This document shows, one piece after another, positions 17,701 to 25,590 of a DNA stretch of 64,000 nucleotides. Origin of the DNA: Bacteroidota bacterium (lineage in GTDB: Bacteria > Bacteroidota > Bacteroidia > 2-12-FULL-35-15); contig JAOQAG010000038.1 in NCBI GenBank assembly GCA_025963715.1, positions 62,001-126,000 on the forward strand, written 5' to 3'. The position numbers were made by a program, and so were the translations under genes. The stretch's first letter is position 1; each line of letters opens with the position of its first letter. A model generated the notes under the pieces. That model worked only from the letters and a program-made list of their open reading frames with translations, had not been told where the DNA came from and did no database searches.

Positions 17701-18367
17701 TGAAGCATGGGGCAACATCGAGCAATTAAAATACGAAAAAGATGTGGTAGGATTTTACATTTCCGGACATCCGCTGGATACATACAAACTGGAAATTGAT
17801 AATTTTTGTATGCATGCCATCGGCGATACAAAAAAAATTGAAGAGAATAAAAACAAAGATTTAGTGTTTGGCGGCGTGGTAACGCTGGTGCATCACGGGA
17901 TCACAAAAACAGGAAATCCATGGGGCAAAATTGCGCTGGAAGATTACAACGAATCGGCCGAGCTTGCTTTTTTCGGTGAAGATTATGTGAAGTTCAAACA
18001 ATACATGGTCAACGGATTATTTTTATACATCCGCGGTAAAGTATCCGAGCGTTTCCGTGGTTCAGGGAATTTCGAATTTAAAGTGAGCAACATTCAGTTG
18101 CTTTCGGAGCTGCGCGATAAATTAGCGAGAAGCATTACGATCAACGTTCCGCTGCGCTCGCTCAATGAAGAGTTCATCACGCAATTCAATACCATTATTA
18201 CGGAAAATGCAAAAACAGAATCGCGCAATTGCACGCTGCGTTTTAAGGTAATTGATGCAGAAGAGAATATTGTGGTGGAGCTGCCTTCCAAGCGGATCAA
18301 AGTAAGCCCGAACAATGAGTTTATTGCAATGCTGAAAGAAAATGCGCTGGATTTTAAATTGAATTAG
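14777..18367 (+). CDS. dnaE: DNA polymerase III alpha subunit
   Basis: 1196 residues, the usual DnaE length. This is the replicative polymerase. N-terminal PHP domain (~1-290) starts HLHVHTQFSLLDG and has AITDHGNM, GCEFYL, RYHQLFLAKD and NDSHYVD. The polymerase palm has the acidic cluster PDIDTDFD (418-424) and the third acidic residue D593 in KMDFLGLKTL. Fingers and HhH (RPGPIEYIPNFI, FNKSHSTCYALVAFQTAYLKAHYP) follow, then an OB-fold region (~1010-1085) and a C-terminal domain. The PHP metal-ligand-like residues look intact, so an active PHP nuclease is possible. No separate epsilon exonuclease gene is near. Single-gene unit. Confidence 0.97.
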   Translation: MNFSHLHVHTQFSLLDGAADVSSLYKKAVGDNMPALAITDHGNMFGVFKFVAEAGKYNTPENPNKIKPIVGCEFYLVEDRHKRQFTKEAKDVRYHQLFLAKDAEGYANLTKLCSLGYMEGLYGKYPRIDKELVLRYHKGLIATTCCLGASVPRTILKKGEEAGEIEFKWWLDIFGEDYYVEMQRHDIPEQNKVNEVLLKFAQKYNVKIIASNDSHYVDQADANAHDILLCINTGEKQSTPTMKDFDDDVSMKGKRFAFYNDQFYFKTTSEMTKLFSDIPQSIDNTNEIVDKITPLKLKQDIMLPNFVIPTGYATQDDYLHHITYMGAKERYKEITPDVEERINFELFTIKTMGFAGYFLIVADFIQAGRDIGVLIGPGRGSAAGSAVAYCIGITNIDPIKYNLLFERFLNPDRKSMPDIDTDFDDEGRQKVIDYVVEKYGRNQVAQIVTYGTMAAKMSIKDVARVLDLPLQDSNMLAKMVPERPGISLKRVLTAPMMGDDSLEEKEGLGKDELEEIKKLRTIMAGDDMAARVLKEALILEGSVRGTGIHAAGIIIAPKDLTDIIPVFTSKESDLLLTQFDGKVIEDAGVIKMDFLGLKTLTIIRDALKMIRQNHGVEIVIDDVPLDDQKTFELYQRGDTNGTFQFESAGMQKYLKELKPDKFADLIAMNALYRPGPIEYIPNFIKRKHGLEPVTYDLEDMKEYLDDTYGITVYQEQVMLLSQKLAGFTKGDADVLRKAMGKKDKKTLDKLKPQFIEGASAKGHKAATLEKVWTDWEKFAQYAFNKSHSTCYALVAFQTAYLKAHYPGEYMASVLTHNLSNIDKITFFMDECKRIGVPVLGPDVNESSYQFSVNKKGQIRFGMGAVKGVGEAAVISIVEERTENGPFKSLFDLVRRINLRAANKKTFESLAYAGGFDSFNIPRATYFYTDGNDSMNFLEKAIRYGNGQQDAANSAQVSLFGEESAVDMPEPAIPICEAWGNIEQLKYEKDVVGFYISGHPLDTYKLEIDNFCMHAIGDTKKIEENKNKDLVFGGVVTLVHHGITKTGNPWGKIALEDYNESAELAFFGEDYVKFKQYMVNGLFLYIRGKVSERFRGSGNFEFKVSNIQLLSELRDKLARSITINVPLRSLNEEFITQFNTIITENAKTESRNCTLRFKVIDAEENIVVELPSKRIKVSPNNEFIAMLKENALDFKLN

Positions 18368-18381
18368 CTATTGGAATTTAT

Positions 18382-18558
18382 GGTTATGTTATAAAATAAT
18401 GTTGCTCTGGAAACCGAAATATTCTCAAGAACTGTCATCCCGCAATGTTGCGGGATCGGTTAATTAAATACTGCAAGCATTTATGAGATCCCGCAACATT
18501 GCGGGATGACAGTATTATTTGTGAGTATGATAAAACAGCAACATTTTCTTACAACACC
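18382..18558. repeat. Nested palindromic repeat with GGTTATGTT terminal arms
   Basis: Outer arms GGTTATGTTATAAAATAATG (18382) and CAACATTTTCTTACAACACC (to 18558) are inverted. The inner part, 18433-18511, holds two CCCGCAATGTTGCGGG hairpins around the TTAATTAAATACTGCAAGC spacer. It sits just after the dnaE stop. Confidence 0.85.
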
Positions 18559-18595
18559 AAATTTATTTTATATTTAACCACAGATAAATTAATAC

Positions 18596-19348
18596 ATGGG
18601 CTATTTTCTTCAATTTTTTGGCGAGTATTATTACCTCGTTGCTATTTTACAAGCAGTATGCGTTTATCATTGCGTGCGAAAAGGAAATCAAAAAAACTGG
18701 ATATGGATCATCATATTTGTTCCCGCGATCGGTTGTTTGATCTATCTTTTTTCCGAGGTAATTACCAAGCGCGACATCACTACCGTGCAATCGGGGATCA
18801 GCACTATTATTAACCCGGCCGGAAGAATAAAAGACCTGGAACGCCGACTGGAATTCTCCAATACATTTGATAATAAAGTAGCGCTGGCGGATGCATATCT
18901 TGCGAATGGAATGACGCAGGAAGCCATTGCCCTGTATGAATCCTGCCTGGTAGGTGTGTTCGATGATAATCAATATGTGGTAACACAACTGATCGAGGGA
19001 TATTATCAATCGGCACGTTACGAGGATGTTATAAAGATCGCTCAAAAAATAATCCGCTTTTCCGAATTCAGTAAATCACATGCACACATTCTGTATGCGC
19101 TTTCGCTGGAACAGGCTGGAAAACAGGAGCAAGCGGAAAAAGAACTGATGACGATGCGCGGAACATATTCTAATTTCGAAGGGCGGTTTAATTACGGACA
19201 ATTTTTGGTAAGAGCCGGTCGCAACAACGAAGCAAAACAGCTTTTTAAGGAGATTTTAGAGGAAGCTTCCCACATGAATTCAGGCGAATCCCGCAACAAC
19301 AGGGAATGGTTCAGAAAAACAAGGGAAGAGCTTGGGAAGATCGGATAG
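18596..19348 (+). CDS. Membrane-anchored TPR protein
   Basis: 250 residues. Two N-terminal membrane helices (about 6-25 and 34-53: YYYLVAILQAVCVYHCV and NWIWIIIFVPAIGCLIYLFSE) resemble the short PLDc_N-type membrane module. They are followed by a soluble part of TPR-like helices (~75-235), including ALADAYLANGMTQEAIALYES and QFLVRAGRNNEAKQLFKEIL. It is most likely a protein-protein interaction scaffold at the inner membrane; no partner can be named. The gene is followed directly by a terminator. Confidence 0.7.
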   Translation: MGYFLQFFGEYYYLVAILQAVCVYHCVRKGNQKNWIWIIIFVPAIGCLIYLFSEVITKRDITTVQSGISTIINPAGRIKDLERRLEFSNTFDNKVALADAYLANGMTQEAIALYESCLVGVFDDNQYVVTQLIEGYYQSARYEDVIKIAQKIIRFSEFSKSHAHILYALSLEQAGKQEQAEKELMTMRGTYSNFEGRFNYGQFLVRAGRNNEAKQLFKEILEEASHMNSGESRNNREWFRKTREELGKIG

Positions 19349-19382
19349 GGACGCGTTAATTTTTTTACAGCGTCCTTTTTTC
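19349..19382 (+). terminator. Rho-independent terminator
   Basis: GGACGC / GCGTCC stem with an AT-rich loop and a T6 tail starts right after the TAG stop of the TPR membrane gene. Confidence 0.75.
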
Positions 19383-19430
19383 AAATAAGCGAATGTTTTT
19401 TACTAAACTGTGTGCGGATTTAAAAAGCAC

Positions 19431-19680
19431 AAGTGATTCTGCAAACATTAATGAGATCCCGGGTCAAGCCCGGGATGACAGCTTCGAAGGGATGAATCCC
19501 GGATTAATTTAGCATCTGCGCACAGCAAAACTTTAAACTTTAAATTTTTTCTTATCTGCGCCTGTCAAACACAACAAACTCTAAACTTTTACTCTTTGTT
19601 TTCTTAGTACCTTAGTGGTAAAACCCGCTCCGCAGGAGCTACACAGCAAACTTTAAACTTTTGAACTTTAAACTTTGAAC
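19431..19680. repeat. Half copy of the nested palindrome plus AAACTTTAAACTT tract
   Basis: 19453-19480 is the right-hand hairpin only (GATCCCGGGTCAAGCCCGGG, then ATGACAGCTTCGAAGG). CTGCGCACAGCAAAACTTTA follows near 19514, and 19642-19680 is a tract of AAACTTT/GAACTTT units touching the stop codon of the minus-strand gene ending at 19681. GCTCCGCAGGAGC at 19628 is a small hairpin. Confidence 0.7.
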
Positions 19681-21540
19681 TTATTTCGTTTCCGTGTTCT
19701 TCTTCCATTCCGCTTCCGTAATGGCAATGCCGTCTTTAAAATAATACACGGTACCAAAAGTGGTTTCTTTCTTTTCGTATAAATACCCTTTGTTTTCAAT
19801 AACAACAATGCGGCGGGTCACGTTATTGTTTCCTTCTTTTGTATGTTCTTCGGTTACCCCGATCGGATATTTTTTAGCCAGGTCATTTTTATACAGATCA
19901 AAATTTGCGATCAGCACATCAATGTCTTTCAATTTGTTTTTCGGATAATCGTCATCCGGTTTTATTTTTAAAGCGTCGTTAAATGCAGCTTTTGCAACCG
20001 GGTAATTTTTTACAGTGATCGCCGAATCGCCTTTGCTGAGAATGCGTTTGTAGTTATTTTCGAAATTCCGTTTTTCCTCTTCTTTCGCCAGGCGTACTTT
20101 TTCAGCTGCATCCGCCGCCGCTTTTTCTTTATCGGCTTTCTCTTTTGCTGCCGCATCCGCAATGGCTTTTTCTTTTGCTATCCGTTCTTGTTCGGCTTTT
20201 GCCGCCACTGCATCGGCCGCTATTTTATCAGCTTTTTCTTTAGCCGCGGCATCTGCTATTGCTTTGTCTTTGGCAATGCGTTCTTTTTCTGCCGCTGCAT
20301 CGGCCGCTATTTTATCAGCTTTTTCTTTTGCCGCTGCGTCGGCTATTGCTTTGTCTTTGGCAATCCGCTCTTTTTCAGCAGCAGCATCAGCCGCTATTTT
20401 ATCAGCTTTTTCTTTTGCAGCAGCGTCGGCTATCGCTTTGTCCTTAGCAATGCGTTCTTTCTCTGCAGCCGCATCGGCCGCTGCTTTGTCAGCTTTTTCT
20501 TTTGCTGCCGCATCCGCTATCGCTTTTTCTTTGGCGATCCGATCCTGCTCAGCTGCTGCTGCATCAGCTTTTACTTTGTCAGCTTTTTCCTTTGCTGCAG
20601 CATCCGCCAACGTTTTTTCTTTTGCTAACCTGTCTTTTTCAGCCGCATCTGCCGCCGCTTTATCTTTCGCTATTTTATCCTTTGCCGCTGCATCTGCGAG
20701 CGCTTTTTCCTTCTCCGCTTTCTCTTTCGCAGCAGCATCCGCGGCAGCTTTATCTTTGTCAGCTTTATCCTTTGCTGCTGCATCCGCCAGCGCTTTATCC
20801 CTGGCCGCAGCATCAGCAACCAGCTTATCGGCTTCGGCAATTTTTGTTTTCGGGTATTGTTCAGCCGGTTTTAAATCGGATGCTTCGGTATATTTATCCT
20901 TTGCGAGCTTGTAATTTTTTGCCGTCATTGCTTTATCACCTTCGCCAACAGCAGCATTGTATTTGGCTTCCCGGGCAGCAATTTCTGCAGCAGCAGCGGC
21001 CGGGCCTTCGGCTTGTTTTTTCAGCCTGGTAAGGTCTTCTTCCATGGATTGCTGAATGTCATTATCGCCCACCATTTTATTGTCGTCCGCACTGTAATAA
21101 AAGCTCATTAAGGGTTTGTTAAGCAGGTCATTTACTTTTGCCGCCAGTTTCGGGTCCTGCGGGGTTTCAAAAATCTCAATTTCGGGGTTGGACACACCTG
21201 TAAACTTGGCACCTTTTGCCGAAAGTCCGATGGTGGAGTAAAGGATCTTTACTGTGATGAATCCGGGCTTGGTAATCAGCATGTTGTATTCTTCATCGGG
21301 TTTTAAGGCAAAGGAAAACCCGCCATTGCTGCCGGTGGTAATGTCTTTTATTTTTTCTGAATCAAAATTGTAAATGCTTACAATTGCGCCACTTAGGGGA
21401 GCGCCGTTGTACTTTACTGTTCCCTCTACTTTGTAGCTGAATTGTGCAAAACCGGCATTCGCGGAAAGCAACAGGAGGATAAAAGAGAAAAATATAGTGG
21501 AAAAGCTTTTGAGGGCTTTTGGTGACCCGTTAAAAATCAT
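19681..21540 (-). CDS. Exported protein with carboxypeptidase-regulatory-like domain and long Ala/Lys repeat coiled coil
   Basis: 619 residues. N-terminal export signal (~12-33), then a carboxypeptidase-regulatory-like beta-sandwich (~34-120: VEGTVKYNGAPLSGAIVSIYN, GGFSFALKPDEEYNMLITKPGF). A short TPR-like unit (YNAAVGEGDKAMTAKNYKLAKDKYTEA) leads into ~230 residues of AADAAAEKERIAKDKAIADA-type repeats predicted to be a long helix. A second copy of the short unit follows (RILSKGDSAITVKNYPVAKAAFNDALKI), then a C-terminal domain. The DNA of the helix contains an exact 87-base period. Likely periplasmic or outer-membrane facing spacer protein; function unknown. Confidence 0.75.
   Translation of the reverse strand: MIFNGSPKALKSFSTIFFSFILLLLSANAGFAQFSYKVEGTVKYNGAPLSGAIVSIYNFDSEKIKDITTGSNGGFSFALKPDEEYNMLITKPGFITVKILYSTIGLSAKGAKFTGVSNPEIEIFETPQDPKLAAKVNDLLNKPLMSFYYSADDNKMVGDNDIQQSMEEDLTRLKKQAEGPAAAAAEIAAREAKYNAAVGEGDKAMTAKNYKLAKDKYTEASDLKPAEQYPKTKIAEADKLVADAAARDKALADAAAKDKADKDKAAADAAAKEKAEKEKALADAAAKDKIAKDKAAADAAEKDRLAKEKTLADAAAKEKADKVKADAAAAEQDRIAKEKAIADAAAKEKADKAAADAAAEKERIAKDKAIADAAAKEKADKIAADAAAEKERIAKDKAIADAAAKEKADKIAADAAAEKERIAKDKAIADAAAKEKADKIAADAVAAKAEQERIAKEKAIADAAAKEKADKEKAAADAAEKVRLAKEEEKRNFENNYKRILSKGDSAITVKNYPVAKAAFNDALKIKPDDDYPKNKLKDIDVLIANFDLYKNDLAKKYPIGVTEEHTKEGNNNVTRRIVVIENKGYLYEKKETTFGTVYYFKDGIAITEAEWKKNTETK
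20216..20563 (-). repeat. Tandem 87-bp coding repeat
   Basis: At least four consecutive units begin GCCGCT at 20216, 20303, 20390 and 20477, each coding 29 residues of the ADAAAEKERIAKDKAIADAA type. Looser copies continue on both sides (about 20100-20760). Confidence 0.85.
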
Positions 21541-21720
21541 AATCAGAGTAAAATATAGTTAATTAAGTAGTTTTAAAGATCATCATTTTATTTCAAAGGA
21601 AATAAGAAAATAATCACAAAAAAGTATAAATGCGTTCTATCCGGAAAGCAGCGACTAAAATACATAAATTCTTCAAAAAAAACAGTGCCACTCTGTCATT
21701 GAAAACTTTTTGGCAAATCG

Positions 21721-21752
21721 TTTGACAATGTCAGCGCACAACTTTACCTTTA
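21721..21752 (+). promoter_or_regulatory. Predicted trxA promoter
   Basis: TTTG at 21721-21724 and TACCTTTA at 21745-21752 are 20 bases apart, one base off the TAnnTTTG consensus. The leader would be about 60 bases. Confidence 0.55.
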
Positions 21753-21817
21753 TGTTTTATTGAACGAAGGAAATAGAAAAAAATTATAACACAACAACAA
21801 TCTTAAAACTTACAAAA

Positions 21818-22135
21818 ATGGCAGTACAAATCACAGATGCTAACTTCGAGGAGTTGGTTACAAAATCAGACAAACCGGTATTACTTGACTTTTGGGCAGA
21901 ATGGTGCGGACCATGCCGCATGGTTGGACCTTTGGTAGAAGAATTATCAAATGAATACGAAGGAAAAGCATTGGTTGGAAAAGTAGATGTAGATGCAAAC
22001 GCAAATATTTCCGCTATGTTCGGGATCCGTAATATCCCTACTATTCTTTTCTTTAAAGGCGGACAGGTAGTGGACAAACAAGTAGGAGCAGTTCCGAAAG
22101 CAACGTTGGATGCAAAACTGAAAGCATTGTTCTAG
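21818..22135 (+). CDS. trxA: Thioredoxin
   Basis: 105 residues, the normal thioredoxin size. The active site WCGPC has cysteines C30 and C33, in the setting LLDFWAEWCGPCRMVGPLVEEL. The cis-proline loop is RNIPTILFFKGGQ. No signal sequence, so it is the cytoplasmic disulfide reductase that works with thioredoxin reductase. Single-gene unit with a predicted promoter and a clear terminator. Confidence 0.97.
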   Translation: MAVQITDANFEELVTKSDKPVLLDFWAEWCGPCRMVGPLVEELSNEYEGKALVGKVDVDANANISAMFGIRNIPTILFFKGGQVVDKQVGAVPKATLDAKLKALF

Positions 22136-22158
22136 TGCTGGATTAAACAAATTTAAAT

Positions 22159-22192
22159 AAAACAGTAGGTGATGAGCCTACTGTTTTATTTT
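22159..22192 (+). terminator. trxA terminator
   Basis: AAAACAGTAGG / CCTACTGTTTT stem around TGATGAG, with a T-rich tail. Confidence 0.85.
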
Positions 22193-22230
22193 TATGAGAT
22201 CAATGCGATCATGTTTATCGTTCTTTTTTA

Positions 22231-22268
22231 ACCGATCCCGCAATCCGCCGCGGCGGACGGGATGACAT
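22231..22268. repeat. Short variant of the palindromic repeat
   Basis: CGATCCCGCAATCCGCCGCG, then GCGGACGGGATGACA: a single hairpin whose core is the CCGCCGCGGCGG palindrome. A matching core recurs at 52864-52877. It is followed by GCACAGCAAACTTTATAACC. Confidence 0.6.
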
Positions 22269-22363
22269 TATAAAGAAAGTAATTCGTTTTTAACAATCGG
22301 CAAAGCACAGCAAACTTTATAACCTTATAACCTTATAACTTTCTAATTTTAAACTTCTTTCCC

Positions 22364-23293
22364 TTGAATTCTATTAATCCACACCCTTTACAGCCTTTTA
22401 CGCACCTGGAACTGATCGCAAAGCAGGTGGTGGAAGGTTTTATTACCGGATTGCATAAAAGTCCGTTTCACGGGTTCAGTGTGGAGTTTGCGGAACACCG
22501 GCTGTATAACAAAGGCGAATCTACAAAGCACATCGACTGGAAATTATACGGACGGACGGATAAATTATTCATCAAGCGTTACGAGGAAGAAACCAATTTA
22601 CGCTGTCAGATCATCATTGATAATTCTTCATCGATGTATTTTCCGGTGCCGGATGGTAAAACGGCAAAAGACAATAAAATTACATTTTCAGTATACTGCA
22701 CTGCTGCACTGATAGAGCTGCTGAAACGTCAGCGTGATGCTGTAGGATTAAGTGTTTTTGCCGAAAATGTAGAAGTACAGACCAATGCAAAATCCAGTTC
22801 ACTGCACCACAAAATGCTGTACCACGAGCTGGAAAAAATGATCCAGCCGCGGAAACTGGATGAGCATAAAAAAACATCGGCGATCCAGGCGCTGCACCAG
22901 ATCGCGGAAGCTATTCACAAGCGCTCGCTCGTGATTATTTTTAGTGATATGATGGATTCACAGGCCAATTCGGAAGAATTGTTTTCGGCGCTGCAGCATT
23001 TAAAGCACAACAAGCACGAAGTGATCCTTTTTCATGTGACCGATCAGGAAAAAGAGCTGGATTTTAATTTTGAAAATCGTCCGTATCGCTTTATCGACAT
23101 GGAAAGCGGGGAAGAAGTAAAGCTGCATCCAAACGAGATCAAAGAAACGTACCTGAAAGAAATGTCGGCTTACAAAAAAGAGCTGATGCTGAAATGCGGA
23201 CAATATAAAATTGATTTTGTGGAGGCGGATATCAACCTTGGTTTTGACCAGGTACTGATGCCTTACCTTGTGAAGCGTACTAAAATGGGTTAG
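22364..23293 (+). CDS. DUF58 (VWA-like) protein
   Basis: 309 residues from a TTG start at 22364; no in-frame ATG exists before residue ~90, and the family pattern begins almost at once. DUF58 marks: FHGFSVEFAEHRLYNKGES, HIDWKLYGRTDKLFIKRYEEE and a MIDAS-like DNSSSM for metal binding. In Bacteroidota such proteins usually stand in the MoxR/BatA-type operon with an AAA ATPase, where they act in envelope protein maturation or stress. Here it is alone, with neither MoxR nor Bat genes adjacent. No signal sequence. Its start lies at the end of an AACCTTAT-type repeat tract. Confidence 0.88.
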   Translation: MNSINPHPLQPFTHLELIAKQVVEGFITGLHKSPFHGFSVEFAEHRLYNKGESTKHIDWKLYGRTDKLFIKRYEEETNLRCQIIIDNSSSMYFPVPDGKTAKDNKITFSVYCTAALIELLKRQRDAVGLSVFAENVEVQTNAKSSSLHHKMLYHELEKMIQPRKLDEHKKTSAIQALHQIAEAIHKRSLVIIFSDMMDSQANSEELFSALQHLKHNKHEVILFHVTDQEKELDFNFENRPYRFIDMESGEEVKLHPNEIKETYLKEMSAYKKELMLKCGQYKIDFVEADINLGFDQVLMPYLVKRTKMG

Positions 23294-23299
23294 TTTAAC

Positions 23300-23539
23300 C
23301 TAATCTTTCGGAGCAACCGCTCTGCCAAACAAATGTTTACGGTTACTTCTCATTTGTTTATGATAGCTTTTTTTATTCCGTTTTAATACCGCTGCATCTT
23401 CGCGTAATTGCTGCTGACTGGGTTTTGTTTTTGCTTCCCGGTAACGGTTGTGTCCGGCCTCATGGTGGCAGGACGGTGTTAATACCATCGCGGTAACGCA
23501 GGCAAGGCAAACGAAAAAAGTATGGAATCTTCTGGTCAT
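23300..23539 (-). CDS. Small lipoprotein-like protein, paralog of the next gene
   Basis: 79 residues from the ATG at 23539 (a longer start at 23560 is possible). A hydrophobic leader (FHTFFVCLACVTAMVLTPSC) is followed directly by HHEAGHN and a basic helix. The central KTKPSQQQLREDAAVLKRNKK matches KVKPSEQQMRENNAILAKGNK of the neighbouring gene, showing they are tandem duplicates. The leader ends in a Bacteroidota-style Ser-Cys lipidation site. Function unknown. It is convergent with the DUF58 gene. Confidence 0.6.
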   Translation of the reverse strand: MTRRFHTFFVCLACVTAMVLTPSCHHEAGHNRYREAKTKPSQQQLREDAAVLKRNKKSYHKQMRSNRKHLFGRAVAPKD

Positions 23540-23617
23540 TATAACAAAGATAACCCTCAAATTAATTATTTAGTGTGTGGCCGGTTGATTTTATCAACGG
23601 TGTTTTAAACAAAGCCT

Positions 23618-23899
23618 TTAACGCCGGATCTTTTTCTGCTTTTTTGCTTTTCCATGCGGATAATGTTTTTTCATTTTAAAGAATTTTTTACTGCTGTTGA
23701 AGTACGCCTTCTTATTCTTCTTTGTTTGTGCAAGAAAATTTTTATTCCCTTTTGCAAGGATGGCATTATTCTCCCGCATTTGCTGTTCGCTGGGTTTTAC
23801 TTTCATGCTCAGGTATGGATTCCAGGGCGTTTTAGAAGCGCAGGAAAACAGCAGCAATGCAAGCAATAAAAAGCAAATTGTGGTTGAATATTTCTTCAT
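23618..23899 (-). CDS. Small basic lipoprotein, paralog of the previous gene
   Basis: 93 residues from the ATG at 23899, which starts a lipoprotein signal (MKKYSTTICFLLLALLLFSC). The mature part is very lysine-rich and includes KPSEQQMRENNAILAKG and a K/N/F-rich tail ending KAKKQKKIRR. It shares the KPSxQQxRE motif with the gene at 23300-23539 and is divergent from the cytochrome gene with only 51 bases between starts. Function unknown; the basic tail could contact nucleic acid, LPS or peptidoglycan, but this is speculation. Confidence 0.6.
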   Translation of the reverse strand: MKKYSTTICFLLLALLLFSCASKTPWNPYLSMKVKPSEQQMRENNAILAKGNKNFLAQTKKNKKAYFNSSKKFFKMKKHYPHGKAKKQKKIRR

Positions 23900-23916
23900 G
23901 GAACCGAACATTCTCT

Positions 23917-23924
23917 TAATTTTG
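23917..23924 (+). promoter_or_regulatory. Predicted -7 element for the cytochrome/monooxygenase-like gene
   Basis: TAATTTTG fits TAnnTTTG; the transcript would begin near 23930, favouring translation from 23951 over 23933. No convincing -33 element. Confidence 0.45.
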
Positions 23925-23950
23925 TTTCCCGAATGCACGGGTATAACGCA

Positions 23951-25312
23951 ATGGCTATAAAAAGATACATTTTTCTGTTTCCCTCACTGCTGCTGCTGAT
24001 TGGCTCCTGCGGCAGTCCGGAGCAACCGGAAAAAGTGACGTTTGCGAAAGACATTGCGCCGCTGGTGTATAAAAATTGTACCGGTTGCCACCGTGCAGGT
24101 GAAGCCGGGCCGTTTCCGCTGATCTCCTACCAGGATGTGGCATCGCGCAGCAAGCTGATCAAATTTGTGACAAAAACGCGCTTTATGCCGCCATGGCCTG
24201 CGGATGCAACTTACACCCATTTTATTGATGAAAAAGTACTGACACCGGATGAGATCGCGCTGATTACAAAATGGGTAGATGAAGGTTGTGTGATCGGTGA
24301 TTCGTCAAAAATTCCGGTGCCGCCTGTTTTTCCTGCCGGTTCGCAATTGGGTACACCCGACCTGGTGATCAAATTCCGCGATGTTTATAAAATAAAAGGC
24401 GATGCAAAAGATCATTTTTTGCTGATGCGCGTTCCGTACCAGATCCCGGAAGATAAATACATCAGCACCATTGAAGTGGTTCCGGGCAACCGCAAATTGC
24501 TGCACCATGTAAATGCACAATTGCTGAGCTATGAATTTGATAAGCGGAAAGATGTAATGGGGGGAAATGTGGTGGTGGACATTAATGATTATCCCAATAC
24601 GCTGGATGCTTATAAAGCGTTGTCGTTACCCAATGACGACGGTACATTCCCAATGCTGACACAATCCATTACCAATTATTTGCCGGGAGTAACGCCGCCT
24701 CTTTATCCGCCGGGGATCGGTGGTTTTAAAATGCCGCGCAAAGGCGCTATTTTTTTGAAAGATATTCATTACGGGCCATCGCGCGTTGATACGAGTGATC
24801 AAACCACCTTCAATGTGTTTTATGCAAGCACACCGCCAAAACGGCCTACGCAGGAGTTCCAGATGGGAACCTATGGCGTTTCACCGATCGTTCCGGCACT
24901 AATTATTCCGCCGGATACGGTAATGAAATTTACATCGCAATACACGGTACCGTTTGATATTTCCATTTTAACAGTGAACCCGCACATGCACTTATTGGGG
25001 AAAAACTTTTGGGCCTATGCAGTAACCCTACAGGGTGATACGATCCCGATGATCCGCATCAACAAATGGGATTTTCGCTGGCAGTATTTTTATACGTATA
25101 AAAAAATGTTAAAAATTCCGCGTGGTGCCACCATCCATGTGGAAGCTGTTTACGACAATACCCGGAATAACCCGAATAATCCGTTTAATCCGCCACGTGT
25201 GGTGGCAGAGCGGGATGGCAGCATGCGTACGTCGGATGAGATGATGCAGTTTATTGTGACGTATTTACCTTACCAGGATGGGGATGAGAATGTTAGTTTG
25301 GAAAGGAAATAA
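23951..25312 (+). CDS. Lipoprotein with cytochrome c site and Cu-monooxygenase-like domain
   Basis: 453 residues from the ATG at 23951. A lipoprotein signal (FLFPSLLLLIGSC) is followed by a haem c site NCTGCH (about residue 38-43) in a cytochrome-c-like domain of ~100 residues (FAKDIAPLVYKNC, PFPLISYQD, MPPWPAD, LITKWVDEGC). The rest resembles the type II copper ascorbate-dependent monooxygenase (PHM/DBM) fold: KLLHHVNAQL near the middle and SILTVNPHMHLLGKNFWAYAV later carry His and Met residues of the kind that bind copper. Family members are known in Bacteroidota and myxobacteria with unknown substrate. The fusion suggests a redox enzyme fed electrons by its own haem. Confidence 0.75.
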   Translation: MAIKRYIFLFPSLLLLIGSCGSPEQPEKVTFAKDIAPLVYKNCTGCHRAGEAGPFPLISYQDVASRSKLIKFVTKTRFMPPWPADATYTHFIDEKVLTPDEIALITKWVDEGCVIGDSSKIPVPPVFPAGSQLGTPDLVIKFRDVYKIKGDAKDHFLLMRVPYQIPEDKYISTIEVVPGNRKLLHHVNAQLLSYEFDKRKDVMGGNVVVDINDYPNTLDAYKALSLPNDDGTFPMLTQSITNYLPGVTPPLYPPGIGGFKMPRKGAIFLKDIHYGPSRVDTSDQTTFNVFYASTPPKRPTQEFQMGTYGVSPIVPALIIPPDTVMKFTSQYTVPFDISILTVNPHMHLLGKNFWAYAVTLQGDTIPMIRINKWDFRWQYFYTYKKMLKIPRGATIHVEAVYDNTRNNPNNPFNPPRVVAERDGSMRTSDEMMQFIVTYLPYQDGDENVSLERK

Positions 25313-25590
25313 GTTGGAAAGTTTAAAGTTAAAAAGTTTGCTGTGTTTGTGCCGGGTGTTTATTTTATCTCTGCTCTTCCTTCGAAGCTGTCATCCCGTG
25401 CTTGACACGGGATCTCATGAATGTTTGTAGTATTTAATTAACCGATCCCGCAACAGGTGCGGGATGACAGTATTGTTCATGAGTATCGTAAAAAACAACA
25501 TCTTATTACAACATAACCAAAAGTTTAAAGTTTGCTGTGCGCAGAAAGTAGTTTAAAGTTCAAAGTTTAAAGTTTTGCTGTGTGAATCGC
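25313..25590. repeat. Composite nested palindrome with unmatched hairpins
   Basis: Left arm GTTGGAAAGTTTAAAGTT begins inside the TAA stop of the cytochrome gene. Core 25389-25469: left hairpin CCCGTGCTTGACACGGG, right hairpin CCCGCAACAGGTGCGGG, so the two halves are of different sequence types. CAACATCTTATTACAACATA (25498) and several AAGTTTAAAGTTTGCTGTG units follow. Confidence 0.8.

Noticed and set aside
20162-20914. 250-codon plus-strand ORF, Ala/Ser/Phe-rich
   Set aside because: Antisense shadow of the 87-base coding repeat; its open frame results from the repeat composition.
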